Counted from the stretch's first letter, positions 38,471 to 47,633 are shown. The stretch is 64,000 nucleotides of DNA from Histidinibacterium aquaticum (GCF_008710275.1 NZ_VYQE01000002.1:545522-609521); one strand, 5' to 3'. Numbers and translations are program-made. Notes: generated by a model from the sequence alone, not told the origin.

Positions 38471-39589
38471 TCAGGCCGCGGCGCGGACGGTTTCCTGCAG
38501 GGCGCGGGCGGACCGGCGCGCATCGGCCGCCCCGAGGGCCCGGCCGCAGAGCGCGTCGAAGGCCTCCCCGTCGGGCCAGTGCGAGGCGATCTTCACTCTC
38601 AGGTAGTTGCGCAGGATATCCTGGGCCAGCGCATCCTCTCCGTCCGCGAGGACCTTGGCGCAGACCGCGTTGACGAGGTCCTGCCCACCCGGCCCTTCGG
38701 AAACCTCGGACAGCCGCGCCATCAGCGTCGCGCGGCACCATCCTGGAAGCGCCGCGAGAGGTCCCGATCCGGCCGCGGCGAGCTGGACGCGCAGCAGCGG
38801 TCCGGGTCCGCCGAAGATGCGCCGTGCTGCGACCGTCAGGCCGAGGTGACGCGAAAGCGCGCCGACACCCGGGGGACCGAGCGCCGCGAGCCGGCGGGCG
38901 TGGTGGACGTAGGGCCGCGCATTGCCGCGGTCGGCCTCGACCCAGTCCCGAAAGGCGCGGTCCAGGGCTTCGGGGTCCCGGGTCGCGCAGGCCCGGGCGT
39001 GGTAGGCCGCCTCGGCCAGGCAGGGGACCGTGACGATCTCCAGGTCGTGCCGGTCCAGCGCCTGCTCGATGTCGCGGGTCCAGCTCTGGGCCAGCGCCCG
39101 GCCGGCTTCGCCCGCCTCGGCCTCGGCGCGCAGGATCGCCGCCGCCATGGCGCGGCAGTGGAGCGCGGTCAGGGCGGGCTCGCCCGTCTCGGCGGCCCGC
39201 GCATGGGGCGCGAGCGCCTCCGGCAGATCGCCGAGGTTCTCGGCCTCGCGTACCCGAGCAGTGGCCGCGTCCATCGCGACGTCGTAGAGACGCTGTCCGT
39301 CGGTGGCGTCCGAGGGGCCGTTCGACAGGAGCGCGAGGCAGCGGGCCAGCAGGCTCCAGCGCTCGCGCTCCATGAGATCCTGGACGATCTCCCGCAACTC
39401 GCGGACATCGGCGGCCTCGGGCGGGCGTGCGACACGTCGACCCGGAAAGGCCACGCGCCCGCGCATCGCCTCCACTCTCCGGCGCAGAGGCTCGCGGGGG
39501 CCGCGAACCGCCAGGACGAGAGCTGCGAATATGAAGAGCAGGCCAGAGGCGAAAAGTGCCACGGGCGGGCTCAGGGTCAGATCGGGCAT
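38471..39589 (-). CDS. Unrecognised membrane-anchored helical protein
   Basis: 372 residues that I cannot assign to a family. One hydrophobic helix (about residues 8-28, VALFASGLLFIFAALVLAV) is followed by a basic stretch (RGPREPLRRRVEAMRGRV). About 300 Ala/Leu/Arg-rich residues, probably all helical, follow. This would place a cytoplasmic helical-repeat domain on the membrane, perhaps a scaffold. A CtrA-like box lies 16-31 bp upstream. Codon use matches its neighbours. guaB follows downstream on the same strand. Confidence 0.7.
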   Translation of the reverse strand: MPDLTLSPPVALFASGLLFIFAALVLAVRGPREPLRRRVEAMRGRVAFPGRRVARPPEAADVRELREIVQDLMERERWSLLARCLALLSNGPSDATDGQRLYDVAMDAATARVREAENLGDLPEALAPHARAAETGEPALTALHCRAMAAAILRAEAEAGEAGRALAQSWTRDIEQALDRHDLEIVTVPCLAEAAYHARACATRDPEALDRAFRDWVEADRGNARPYVHHARRLAALGPPGVGALSRHLGLTVAARRIFGGPGPLLRVQLAAAGSGPLAALPGWCRATLMARLSEVSEGPGGQDLVNAVCAKVLADGEDALAQDILRNYLRVKIASHWPDGEAFDALCGRALGAADARRSARALQETVRAAA

Positions 39590-39604
39590 TCTAAACGCTC
39601 CCGA

Positions 39605-39620
39605 CTAAATATCGGTTAAC
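39605..39620. promoter_or_regulatory. CtrA-like box (CTAA-N7-TTAAC)
   Basis: CTAA at 39605-39608 and TTAAC at 39616-39620 with seven bases between, one mismatch from consensus. It sits just upstream of the unrecognised gene at 38471-39589 and in the gap shared with the divergent corrinoid-activator gene. Confidence 0.4.
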
Positions 39621-39784
39621 AGTCGGCTCAGACCGCGGCTCGGATGGGGCAAAGCTGGGGCGGTCGCGTGACATGCGGGCGCGCGACGCCGCAAACGGGC
39701 CGCGGCGCGACGCCTCGCGGCCTTTCGCCCGGCGGGCCGATGGGTATGGTGCGCCCGACCCCTTTCGGGAATAAGGCCTGCCCC

Positions 39785-41830
39785 ATGTCCGAGGATCCGC
39801 TCGTCATCTTCACGCCCTCCGGCAAGCGCGGGCGGGTGCCCGCCGGCACGCCGGTGCTGACCGCCGCGCGGCAGCTCGGCGTCGATCTCGATTCCGTCTG
39901 CGGCGGGCGCGGCATCTGCTCCAAGTGCCAGGTCGCCCCCGCCTACGGCCAGTTCTCCAAGCACGGGGTCACCGTCGCCGAGGATGCGCTCGGTCCCTGG
40001 AACGCGGTCGAGCAGCGCTACCACGACAAGCGCGGCCTCGCCGCCGGGCGGCGGCTGGGCTGCCAGGCCACCATCGAGCGCGACGTGGTGATCGACGTGC
40101 CGCCCGAAAGCCAGGTGCACCGCCAGGTGGTCCGCAAGGCAGCGGCCGTCCGGGCGGTCACGATGGATCCGGCCACGCGGCTCGTCATGGTGGACGTGGC
40201 CGAGCCCGACATGCATTCGCCCACGGGGGACTTCGAGCGCCTGCGACGCGCGCTCCTGGACCAGTGGGAGATCGGCGAGGTCACCGCCGACCTGCCGATC
40301 CTGTCCCGCCTCCAGCCCGTACTGCGCAAGGGCGAATGGCGGGTGACGCTCGCGCTCCACCAGCCGCGTGAGGGGGCGCCCGCCCGGATCACCGAGATCT
40401 GGCCGGGCTTTTTCGAGGGGCCGCTCTACGGGCTGGCCATCGATCTCGGCTCCACCACGATCGCCGCGCATCTGACCGATCTCGTCACCGGCGGGGTCAC
40501 CGCCAGCGCCGGGGTGATGAACCCGCAGATCCGCTTCGGCGAAGACCTTATGAGCCGGGTGTCCTACTCGATGATGAACGAGGGCGGCGCGGGCGAGATG
40601 ACCCGGGCGGTGCGCGAGGCGCTCGATCGGCTCTCGGTCGAGATCGCCACCGAGGGCAAGATCGACCCGGGCCAGATCGTGGAGGCGGTCTTCGTCTGCA
40701 ACCCGGTCATGCATCACCTGCTGCTGGGCATCGACCCGGTGGAGCTCGGCCAGGCCCCCTTCGCCCTTGCCACTTCGGACTCGGTCGAGATTGCCGCCGC
40801 CGAACTCGGCCTCACCTCGGTCGCGCCGGGCGCGCGGGCCTACGTCCTGCCCTGCATCGCCGGTCATGTCGGCGCGGACGCGGCCGCCGTGGCGCTCTCG
40901 GAAGAACCCGAGGCGAGCGAGGACCTCGTACTCATCGTCGACGTGGGGACCAATGCCGAGATCCTGCTGGGCGACCGGAACCGGGTGCTCGCCTGCTCCT
41001 CGCCCACGGGTCCGGCCTTCGAGGGCGCCCAGATCAGCGCGGGCCAGCGCGCCGCCCCCGGCGCCATCGAGCGGGTGCGGATCGATCCCGAGACGAAGGA
41101 ACCGCGGTTCAAGGTCATCGGCTGCGACCTCTGGTCCGACGAGCCCGGTTTCGACGAGGCGACCGCCGCCACGGGGATCACGGGCATCTGCGGCTCGGGC
41201 ATCATCGAGGCCGTGGCCGAGATGCGCATGGCGGGCCTGCTCGACACCTCCGGCCTGATCGGCGGTGCCGAGGCCACGGGCACGCCGCGTTCCGTCGCGG
41301 AGGGCCGGACGCATGCCTACCTCCTGCACGACGCCACCGAGTCGGGCGGCCCGCGCATCACCGTCACCCAGGGCGACATCCGGGCGATCCAGCTCGCGAA
41401 GTCGGCCCTCTACGCCGGGGCGCGCCTGCTCATGGACGAGCGCGGAGTCGACGAGGTGGACCGCGTGGTGCTTGCAGGAGCGTTCGGCGCGCATATTTCG
41501 CCCCAGCACGCCATGGTCCTGGGGATGATCCCGGACGTGGCGCTCGACAAGGTGACCTCGGCCGGAAACGCCGCCGGGACCGGCGCGCGGATCGCGCTCT
41601 GCTCCCGCGCCGCCCGGGCAAAGATCGAGGCACAGGTTCGCAGGATCACCAAGGTCGAGACGGCGATCGAGCCGCGCTTCCAGGAGCATTTCGTCGCCGC
41701 GAACGCCATCCCGCACGCCACGGCGCCCTACCCCCACCTGCGCGCCGCGGTGCCGCTTCCGGAGCTTTCCTTCAACGTGGGCGGCGGCGGTGAGTCCGGC
41801 GGACGGCGGAGGCGCCGCCGCTCGGGCTGA
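39785..41830 (+). CDS. Corrinoid-protein reductive activator (RACo/RamA-like, DUF4445)
   Basis: 681 residues. The N-terminal [2Fe-2S] ferredoxin-like domain has Cys in CGGRGICSKCQV plus GCQA. The large C-terminal ASKHA-type ATPase domain begins near YGLAIDLGSTTIAAHL and contains VDVGTNAEILLG and ITGICGSGIIEAVAEM. Such proteins use ATP to reduce inactivated Co(II) corrinoid proteins in methyl-transfer pathways. This fits the MttB-like gene 31 kb away, although no corrinoid protein is seen in the window. An unusual Gly/Arg-rich basic tail ends the protein. Confidence 0.85.
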   Translation: MSEDPLVIFTPSGKRGRVPAGTPVLTAARQLGVDLDSVCGGRGICSKCQVAPAYGQFSKHGVTVAEDALGPWNAVEQRYHDKRGLAAGRRLGCQATIERDVVIDVPPESQVHRQVVRKAAAVRAVTMDPATRLVMVDVAEPDMHSPTGDFERLRRALLDQWEIGEVTADLPILSRLQPVLRKGEWRVTLALHQPREGAPARITEIWPGFFEGPLYGLAIDLGSTTIAAHLTDLVTGGVTASAGVMNPQIRFGEDLMSRVSYSMMNEGGAGEMTRAVREALDRLSVEIATEGKIDPGQIVEAVFVCNPVMHHLLLGIDPVELGQAPFALATSDSVEIAAAELGLTSVAPGARAYVLPCIAGHVGADAAAVALSEEPEASEDLVLIVDVGTNAEILLGDRNRVLACSSPTGPAFEGAQISAGQRAAPGAIERVRIDPETKEPRFKVIGCDLWSDEPGFDEATAATGITGICGSGIIEAVAEMRMAGLLDTSGLIGGAEATGTPRSVAEGRTHAYLLHDATESGGPRITVTQGDIRAIQLAKSALYAGARLLMDERGVDEVDRVVLAGAFGAHISPQHAMVLGMIPDVALDKVTSAGNAAGTGARIALCSRAARAKIEAQVRRITKVETAIEPRFQEHFVAANAIPHATAPYPHLRAAVPLPELSFNVGGGGESGGRRRRRRSG

Positions 41831-41894
41831 GCGTCCCGCAACCGATTGCACCTCCCGCCCAGAAGCCTAGTGTGCCCACCGAAAGGCACTGGTT

Positions 41895-42647
41895 TTGGAC
41901 ACTCCCGAATTCTTCTGGCTCGCCGCAATCGCGGCGGCCTTCTTCGTCGGCGGCAGCAAGGGCGGCCTGCCGATGATCGCGCTCCTGAGCGTTCCCACGA
42001 TGTCGCTGGTCATGCCGCCGATGCAGGGGGCCGCGCTGCTGCTGCCGGTCTACCTCGTGAGCGACGTCTACGGCATCTGGATCTACCGTCACGCCTATTC
42101 CAAGCGGAACCTGGCGATCCTGATACCCGCCGGCGCGCTCGGCGTGCTCGCGGGCTACCTGCTGGCGGGCCAGATCGACGAGGACGCGGTCCGGATCGTC
42201 ATCGGAGTTGTGGGGCTCACGTTCCTGGCCATGCGCATGTGGACGCGCTTCAGCGGCACGTCGAAGCCCAAGCCGGCGGACGTTCCCCGCGGCATCTTCT
42301 GGGGCACGATCTCGGGCTTCACCAGCTTCGTGAGCCATGCGGGCGGACCGGCCTTCCAGCTCTACGCCCTGCCCCAGCAGCTGCCGAAACTGACCTTTGC
42401 CGGCACCTCCACCATCCTCTTCGCGGCGATCAACCTCATCAAGGTGCCGCCCTACCTCGCCCTCGGCCTGATGGAGGTCCGCGACCTGCAGACAGTCGCC
42501 CTGCTGTCGCCCGTCGCCATTCTCGGGGCCTGGGTCGGCTACCGCATCACGCGGATCCTGCCCGAGCGGGTCTTCTTCCTCATCGTCGAGCTCGCGCTCT
42601 TCGCGATCTCGGTGAACCTCATCCGGGCGGGCGTCATGGGGCTCTGA
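41895..42647 (+). CDS. TauE/SafE-family sulfite/organosulfonate exporter
   Basis: 250 residues, nearly all hydrophobic, with about eight helices in two repeats. Signature glycines are in AAFFVGGSKGGLPMIAL and in GFTSFVSHAGGPAFQLY, where TauE/SafE proteins typically have SFVSHAGGP. The substrate may be sulfite, sulfoacetate or another anion. The start is TTG 41895, preceded by GAAAGG. It stands alone between the corrinoid activator and the MacAB-like set. Confidence 0.85.
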   Translation: MDTPEFFWLAAIAAAFFVGGSKGGLPMIALLSVPTMSLVMPPMQGAALLLPVYLVSDVYGIWIYRHAYSKRNLAILIPAGALGVLAGYLLAGQIDEDAVRIVIGVVGLTFLAMRMWTRFSGTSKPKPADVPRGIFWGTISGFTSFVSHAGGPAFQLYALPQQLPKLTFAGTSTILFAAINLIKVPPYLALGLMEVRDLQTVALLSPVAILGAWVGYRITRILPERVFFLIVELALFAISVNLIRAGVMGL

Positions 42648-42708
42648 CCCCGCGGATTGCCCTGAAGTCGCGCGTCGACGAGTCCCGGGCTGACATGCCC
42701 GGAGTCTG

Positions 42709-42748
42709 TTGACGCAGGTCAAGGTCCGGGCGGCGGCTTGGCGATAGT
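42709..42748 (+). promoter_or_regulatory. FNR-type box and -10 element upstream of the MacAB-like operon
   Basis: TTGAC-GCAG-GTCAA (42709-42722) is a symmetric FNR/FnrL-family site. GATAGT at 42743-42748 is a plausible -10. With a start near 42756 the box centre falls close to -41, the usual position for class II activation by FNR-type regulators. Inference from sequence geometry. Confidence 0.55.
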
Positions 42749-42777
42749 CCCTGCGAGACAACGCGGGGACGGCGCCG

Positions 42778-43959
42778 ATGGCTACGAAGGACGAGGTCGA
42801 GACGGTACTTGGACGGGCCGGTCGCGGGCGCCGCCGTAAGAGAGGCGTCTACGTCCTCGCGGCGCTACTGATCGTCGGCGCGGTGGTCTGGGCGGTCGTC
42901 TCCTTCACCAACCGCTCCGGGCCCGAATGGATCGCGGAACCGGTCGCGCGGACGGATATCGTCGCGACGGTCACGGCCACCGGCTACGTCCAGCCCACCA
43001 ACCAGGTCGAGATCTCGAGCGAACTCTCGGGCGTCGTCGACGAGGTGCTCGTCGACGACGCGGACACCGTGGAAGAGGGCGAAGTCCTGATGCGGCTCGA
43101 CCGCCGCCGGTTCGCGGCCGCCGTCAAGCAGGGCCAGGCGCAGATCGCCGCGGCCGAGGCGGCGGTCGACGAGGCCAGGGCGATCCTCGACGAGGCGGAA
43201 CTCGCGCTGAGCCGCACGACCACGCTTCTCGACCGCGGCACGGCCTCCATCGAGCAGCACGTCTCGGCGAGCACGCAAAGGGACCGCGCCGCAGCCTCGC
43301 TCGCAAGCGCGGAGGCCCGGCTGAGCCTGGCGGAGGCCGAGCTCGACATCGCCGAGACGGACCTGGAGCGGACCTGCATCTGTTCGCCCATCGACGGTGT
43401 CGTCCTTGAGCGGAGCGTCGAGCCGGGGCAGATCGTCGCCGCGTCGCTTCAATCCCCGGTTCTCTTCACAATCGCCGAGGATCTCTCCCGAATGGAGCTC
43501 GACATCGACGTGGACGAGTCCGACATCGGTCGCGTCGAAGTGGGACAGAGCGCGACCTTCGTCGTCGACGCCTTCGACGACAGGGAGTTTCCCGCCCGGA
43601 TCTCCGAACTGGGATACATGCCCCGGACCATCGACGGAATCGTCACCTACCGTGCCGTCCTGGCCATCGACAACGAGGACCGGCTGCTCCGGCCCGGCAT
43701 GACGGCGACCGCTCGTATCGTGACCTCGGAGGTCGGGGACGCGCTCGCCGTTCCGAATGCGGCGCTCCGCTTCACTCCGCCCGTGGACGTCATACCCGAG
43801 CCGACCGAGATCACCGGTCGACGCGTCTGGGTCGTGGACGGAGAGACGATCCGACCCGTGCCGCTCCGGACCGGCCTGAGCGACGGCGAGGTGACCGAGG
43901 TCCTGGAGGGCGACCTGTCGGAGGAGGATTCCGTCGTGGTCGACATGGGGGCGAGATGA
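42778..43959 (+). CDS. macA: MacA-like periplasmic adaptor (HlyD/membrane fusion family)
   Basis: 393 residues. A single N-terminal membrane helix (about 22-41) is followed by a biotinyl-lipoyl half, a helical hairpin (about 95-190, rich in Ala/Glu with coiled-coil spacing), the second lipoyl half (CICSPIDGVVLERSVEPGQI) and beta-barrel domains. It links the inner-membrane MacB-type exporter to an outer membrane channel, which is not encoded here. The stop overlaps the ATPase gene by four bases. Confidence 0.87.
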   Translation: MATKDEVETVLGRAGRGRRRKRGVYVLAALLIVGAVVWAVVSFTNRSGPEWIAEPVARTDIVATVTATGYVQPTNQVEISSELSGVVDEVLVDDADTVEEGEVLMRLDRRRFAAAVKQGQAQIAAAEAAVDEARAILDEAELALSRTTTLLDRGTASIEQHVSASTQRDRAAASLASAEARLSLAEAELDIAETDLERTCICSPIDGVVLERSVEPGQIVAASLQSPVLFTIAEDLSRMELDIDVDESDIGRVEVGQSATFVVDAFDDREFPARISELGYMPRTIDGIVTYRAVLAIDNEDRLLRPGMTATARIVTSEVGDALAVPNAALRFTPPVDVIPEPTEITGRRVWVVDGETIRPVPLRTGLSDGEVTEVLEGDLSEEDSVVVDMGAR

Positions 43960-44660
43960 GCGCGGCGCCCGTCATCGAGCTTCGGGGCATCACGAAGGTC
44001 TTCGGCCGGGCCGCGGCCACGGTCCATGCCCTGAAGGGCGTGGACCTGTCCATCGCATCCGGCGAGTTCGTCTCGATCATGGGCCCGTCCGGGTCGGGCA
44101 AGTCCACGCTCATGAACATCACCGGCCTCCTCGATCAGCCGACCGCCGGGCACTACCTCTTCGGAGGCGCCGAGGTCGGCGACCTCAGCCGCGACGAACG
44201 CGCGCTCCTTCGGCGGCATTTCCTCGGCTTCGTGTTCCAGGGGTACAACCTCCTCCCCCGCACCTCGGCGCTAGAGAACGTGGAGCTGCCCCTCATCTAC
44301 CAGGGACGCCCCGCCGCGGAACGGCACGAGGCCGCCATGGCGGCGCTGACCCGGGTTGGCCTTGCCGGGCGCGAGAGCCACCGGCCCTCCGAGCTCTCGG
44401 GCGGACAGCAACAGCGCGTCGCTATCGCCCGCGCCATCGTCGCCCGGCCCGACGTCCTGCTGGCGGACGAGCCTACCGGCAACCTCGACACCGCCCGGAG
44501 CCGCGAGATCATGGACCTGCTCCAGGAGTTGAACGAGACCGAGGGGCTGACCATCGTCATGGTCACCCACGACCCGAAGATGGCCGCCTGCTCCCGGCGC
44601 ATCGTTACCGTGGTCGACGGGCTGATCTCGGACGATGCGACCGTCGGCGAGGCCGCGTGA
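43956..44660 (+). CDS. macB: MacB/LolD-type ABC transporter ATP-binding protein
   Basis: 234-residue ATPase with Walker A GPSGSGKST, Q-loop FQGYNLLPRTSALENVELPL, signature LSGGQQQRVAIARA and Walker B VLLADEPTGNLD. The closeness to LolD/MacB and the adaptor gene next door point to a tripartite efflux or lipoprotein-type exporter. Here the ATPase is separate from the permease, unlike E. coli MacB where they are fused. Confidence 0.88.
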   Translation: MSAAPVIELRGITKVFGRAAATVHALKGVDLSIASGEFVSIMGPSGSGKSTLMNITGLLDQPTAGHYLFGGAEVGDLSRDERALLRRHFLGFVFQGYNLLPRTSALENVELPLIYQGRPAAERHEAAMAALTRVGLAGRESHRPSELSGGQQQRVAIARAIVARPDVLLADEPTGNLDTARSREIMDLLQELNETEGLTIVMVTHDPKMAACSRRIVTVVDGLISDDATVGEAA

Positions 44661-45859
44661 TGCGCTTCCTGCTCGAAACCGCCCGTCTCGCCGTCCGCTC
44701 GATCCTGCGGAACGTGCTGCGGTCGGCGCTGACCGTCCTCGGCATCGTCATCGGCGTGGCGGCGGTGATCGGCATGGTCGGGATCGGCCAGGGCACCACG
44801 GCGGAGGTCACGGGCCAGGTCTCCGACCTCGGGTCGGACCTACTCGTGGTTCACCCCGGCAGCATCATGACCGGGGGGCAGCTCGCGCCCCTCTTCGACG
44901 AGGCGGACTTCCTCGCCATCGTCGACCAGATCAACGGCATCGAGGCCGAGCCCCTCGTCGCGCGCAGCGGATCGGCCGTCTTCGGCGGGGAAAGCACCGC
45001 GACGACGATCGAGGGCGCGGACAACGGTGCCATCGACATTCTCGGCTACGACCTCGCGCAGGGTCGCGTCTTTGCGGAAACCGAAATGCGCTCGGGGGCA
45101 CCGGTCTGCGTCATCGGCTCGACCGTCCGGGAGGAGCTCTTCGGAGTCGGAAACCCGATCGGGGAGACGATCCGCGTGCGCCAGCTCGCCTGCGAGGTGG
45201 TAGGCCTGCTGGTCTCGAAGGGGGCCACACTCGGCCAGGACGACGACAACGTCGTATTCCTTCCGGTGCGGACGATGCAGCGCCGTGTCGCGGGCAGCCG
45301 CGACATCGACGCGATCCTCGTCACGGTGAACGATCCGCAGCGGATGGGACGGGTCGAGACGGAGATCGAGGCCCTGATGCGCGAGCGGCGCGGGATAGGA
45401 CCGCTCGAGGAGGACGATTTCGACGTGGCAGACATGGCCGAGGTCGCCTCGATGGTCTCCGACATCACCGGCATCCTCACGGGTCTACTCGCGGCGCTCG
45501 CCGCGATCAGCCTGCTGGTCGGCGGCATCGGCATCATGAACATCATGCTGGTCTCGGTGACCGAGCGGACGCGAGAGATCGGGATCCGCCTCGCCGTGGG
45601 AGCCACGGGCGGACAGGTCCTGCTGCAGTTCCTCGTCGAGGCGGTCTTCCTCTCGGCCATCGGCGGCGCGGTCGGGATCCTGCTCGGCCTGGGCCTTGCC
45701 TGGCTGGTGACGGGACTGCTCTCCGTCACCTTCATCGTCGACCCCGTGATCATCGCGGTCGCGTTTCTCTTCGCGGCCTTCGTCGGGGTGCTCTTCGGAT
45801 ACTTCCCCGCGCGCCGCGCCGCCCGGCTGGACCCGATCGAGGCGCTGAGGCACCAGTAG
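44657..45859 (+). CDS. MacB-type ABC transporter permease
   Basis: 400-residue permease. It has an N-terminal helix, a large periplasmic MacB_PCD domain (about 50-270) and three C-terminal helices of the FtsX type, with the conserved GGIGIMNIMLVSVTERTREI. Start and ATPase stop overlap by four bases. Together with the adaptor it completes a MacAB-like exporter. The substrate (macrolide, peptide, haem or toxin) cannot be told. Confidence 0.88.
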   Translation: MMRFLLETARLAVRSILRNVLRSALTVLGIVIGVAAVIGMVGIGQGTTAEVTGQVSDLGSDLLVVHPGSIMTGGQLAPLFDEADFLAIVDQINGIEAEPLVARSGSAVFGGESTATTIEGADNGAIDILGYDLAQGRVFAETEMRSGAPVCVIGSTVREELFGVGNPIGETIRVRQLACEVVGLLVSKGATLGQDDDNVVFLPVRTMQRRVAGSRDIDAILVTVNDPQRMGRVETEIEALMRERRGIGPLEEDDFDVADMAEVASMVSDITGILTGLLAALAAISLLVGGIGIMNIMLVSVTERTREIGIRLAVGATGGQVLLQFLVEAVFLSAIGGAVGILLGLGLAWLVTGLLSVTFIVDPVIIAVAFLFAAFVGVLFGYFPARRAARLDPIEALRHQ

Positions 45860-45873
45860 GCCGAAGGCGCTGC

Positions 45874-46092
45874 TCAGCCCTGTTCGCGCATTCGCAGGGC
45901 GTCCGCGGTGGTCAGCACCTTGCCGGCATAGCCCCATGAGCCGCTCGCCACCTCGTGGATCCGGACCGAGGTCCCGCCCTTGATGGTCGCGCCCGCGACC
46001 GAGCCGAAGGCCTCCGTGACGCGCGTGATGATCTCTGCCTTCTCGGTGTCGGAGAAGACGCCTTCGAGGACCTGGATGTCGATGGACGGCAT
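45874..46092 (-). CDS. 4-oxalocrotonate tautomerase-like protein
   Basis: 72 residues. After removal of Met, the catalytic Pro1 is first in PSIDIQVLEGVFSDTEKAEI. This is the usual size for a tautomerase subunit that assembles as a hexamer. The residue pattern (GTSVRIHEVASGSWGYAG) fits the wider superfamily rather than proven 4-OT. GGGAGCC precedes the start. It lies between the GTA terminator and the convergent permease gene. Confidence 0.8.
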   Translation of the reverse strand: MPSIDIQVLEGVFSDTEKAEIITRVTEAFGSVAGATIKGGTSVRIHEVASGSWGYAGKVLTTADALRMREQG

Positions 46093-46118
46093 GAAAGGCT
46101 CCCTCGTTCTCGGTGCAC

Positions 46119-46145
46119 GAAAAGCCCGCCGCCGGGGGCGGCGGG
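46119..46145 (-). terminator. Intrinsic terminator after the GTA g1-g2 genes
   Basis: On the minus strand a perfect 9-bp GC stem (46145-46137 with 46133-46125, loop of three) is followed by CTTTTCG. It lies about 85 bases past the g2 stop and before the tautomerase gene, so the g1-g2 transcript should end here. Confidence 0.8.
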
Positions 46146-46229
46146 ACTGATTGACCCGGATGACCCGATACCGAACGCGCTACGCCCGGAAGGATCGCGG
46201 ATCGCCGGCCCTCTGTCGAGACATCCGGA

Positions 46230-47633
46230 CTAGAGACGGCTCACCCGAGGCGGACCGTCGCCCCGGCGCTCGAGCAGCAGGTCGGTGACCGCCCAGACCA
46301 GTGCGTCGACCCGGTCCGGAGAGCCGCTGCCGTGGAAGCCGGTCTCGGAAAACTCCGCCATCTGGTCCTCGAGCTTCGGGAAGGTGCCGAGGTGCGAGAC
46401 CCGTCCCTGCTCGTAGAGTGCGGAGACCGGGAGGGCGCGGTCGGCCTTGCCTCTCGTCGCGGTGGCCATGCGCACGGGCACGCCGGGGTCGACCTGGTGG
46501 ATGGCGTGGCGCACGAGGTCGCCGCCCTGGTTGACCTCCGCCACGATCCGCCCTGCCCTGTGCCGCGTCCAGGCGGCGACGGCAGCGCGCGCCCAGGCCT
46601 CCGAGCCGGTATTGGGCACGCTCGCGTCCTCCAGCACCCAGGCCCGCCAGTCCTTCGGATCGCCATGGCAGGTGGCGCCGACCACGACGATGCCGACCTC
46701 GTCCTTGCCGTGCCTGGCAGAGACCGCCGGGTCCACGCCCACGACGATCCTGTCGAGGGGCGGCACCTGCCGCACGACGGCCTCCTCCAGCCGCCGCGCG
46801 GGCCAGAGCGCGCGCTCGATGTCGGGCAGGAACAGACCGTCCAGCTCCTGCTTCGCCCGGGCGCCCGGGTAGGCGGCACGCAGCTCCGAAATGTAGGAGG
46901 GCGCGAGATTCGCGGCATTCGCCTCGGTCGGGGCGTGGGTCTGCACGGTCGTGTCGCGGTCGAGAATCTTGCGCAGCGTCCGGCCGCGGCGGGGCGTGGT
47001 GGTCACGCAGACCCGGGGGGCCCGCCCCAGCCGCAGGGTGAACTGGAGCATCGCCCAGGCCTCCTCGACCTTGGGCCACTTGGCGAGCTCGTCGACCCAG
47101 GCGGCGTCGAATTGGGGCCCGCGGAGGGACTCCGGGTCGTGGGCCGAGAAGAGTTGCGCTTCCGCCCCGTTGGGCCAGCGGAGGAGGCGGCGGGTTGCAA
47201 TCCAGTCCGGCCGACGGTCGGGCGGACAGCAGGCGAGTATGCCGCTGTCGCCCATGACCATGACCTCGCGCGCCTGGTCGAGTGTCTCGCCCACGAGCGC
47301 CACCCGCCGCGCCCGGCCCGGATCGGTGCGGCGCGGGCCCTCGACCATGGAGCGCACCCACTCGGCGCCTGCACGCGTTTTGCCCGCACCGCGCCCGCCG
47401 AGGATCACCCAGGCGCGCCAATCGCCCGGCGGCGGGCGCTGGTGGTCCAGCGCCCAGAAGTCCCACAGCCAGGGCAGCGCCGCGAGCGCGTGCTCATCCA
47501 GCCCCTCCATCAGCAGGTCCTGCGCCGAGCGCTCCACGGAGCTGATCCAGCCGGCGCTCGACCTCGGCACGGGCGGCGTCGAGGTCGTAGTCGCCGGGAC
47601 GCAGGGTTCGGGAGCGGTTGGCATGCCAGTCAT
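46230..47633 (-). CDS. Gene transfer agent terminase large subunit (g2)
   Basis: 467-residue DNA-packaging motor and nuclease of the Rhodobacter capsulatus GTA type. The ATPase has Walker A LGGRGAGKTRAGAEW and Walker B AAWVDELAKWP. The nuclease region has GVDPAVSARHGKDEVGI, AEVNQGGD and a final RVDALVWAVTDLLLE. All key acidic residues are present and the end matches the family, so it looks functional. ATG 47633 has AAGGACAG upstream. It overlaps g1 by 140 bases. The portal, protease and capsid genes that normally follow are absent. Confidence 0.9.
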   Translation of the reverse strand: MTGMPTAPEPCVPATTTSTPPVPRSSAGWISSVERSAQDLLMEGLDEHALAALPWLWDFWALDHQRPPPGDWRAWVILGGRGAGKTRAGAEWVRSMVEGPRRTDPGRARRVALVGETLDQAREVMVMGDSGILACCPPDRRPDWIATRRLLRWPNGAEAQLFSAHDPESLRGPQFDAAWVDELAKWPKVEEAWAMLQFTLRLGRAPRVCVTTTPRRGRTLRKILDRDTTVQTHAPTEANAANLAPSYISELRAAYPGARAKQELDGLFLPDIERALWPARRLEEAVVRQVPPLDRIVVGVDPAVSARHGKDEVGIVVVGATCHGDPKDWRAWVLEDASVPNTGSEAWARAAVAAWTRHRAGRIVAEVNQGGDLVRHAIHQVDPGVPVRMATATRGKADRALPVSALYEQGRVSHLGTFPKLEDQMAEFSETGFHGSGSPDRVDALVWAVTDLLLERRGDGPPRVSRL

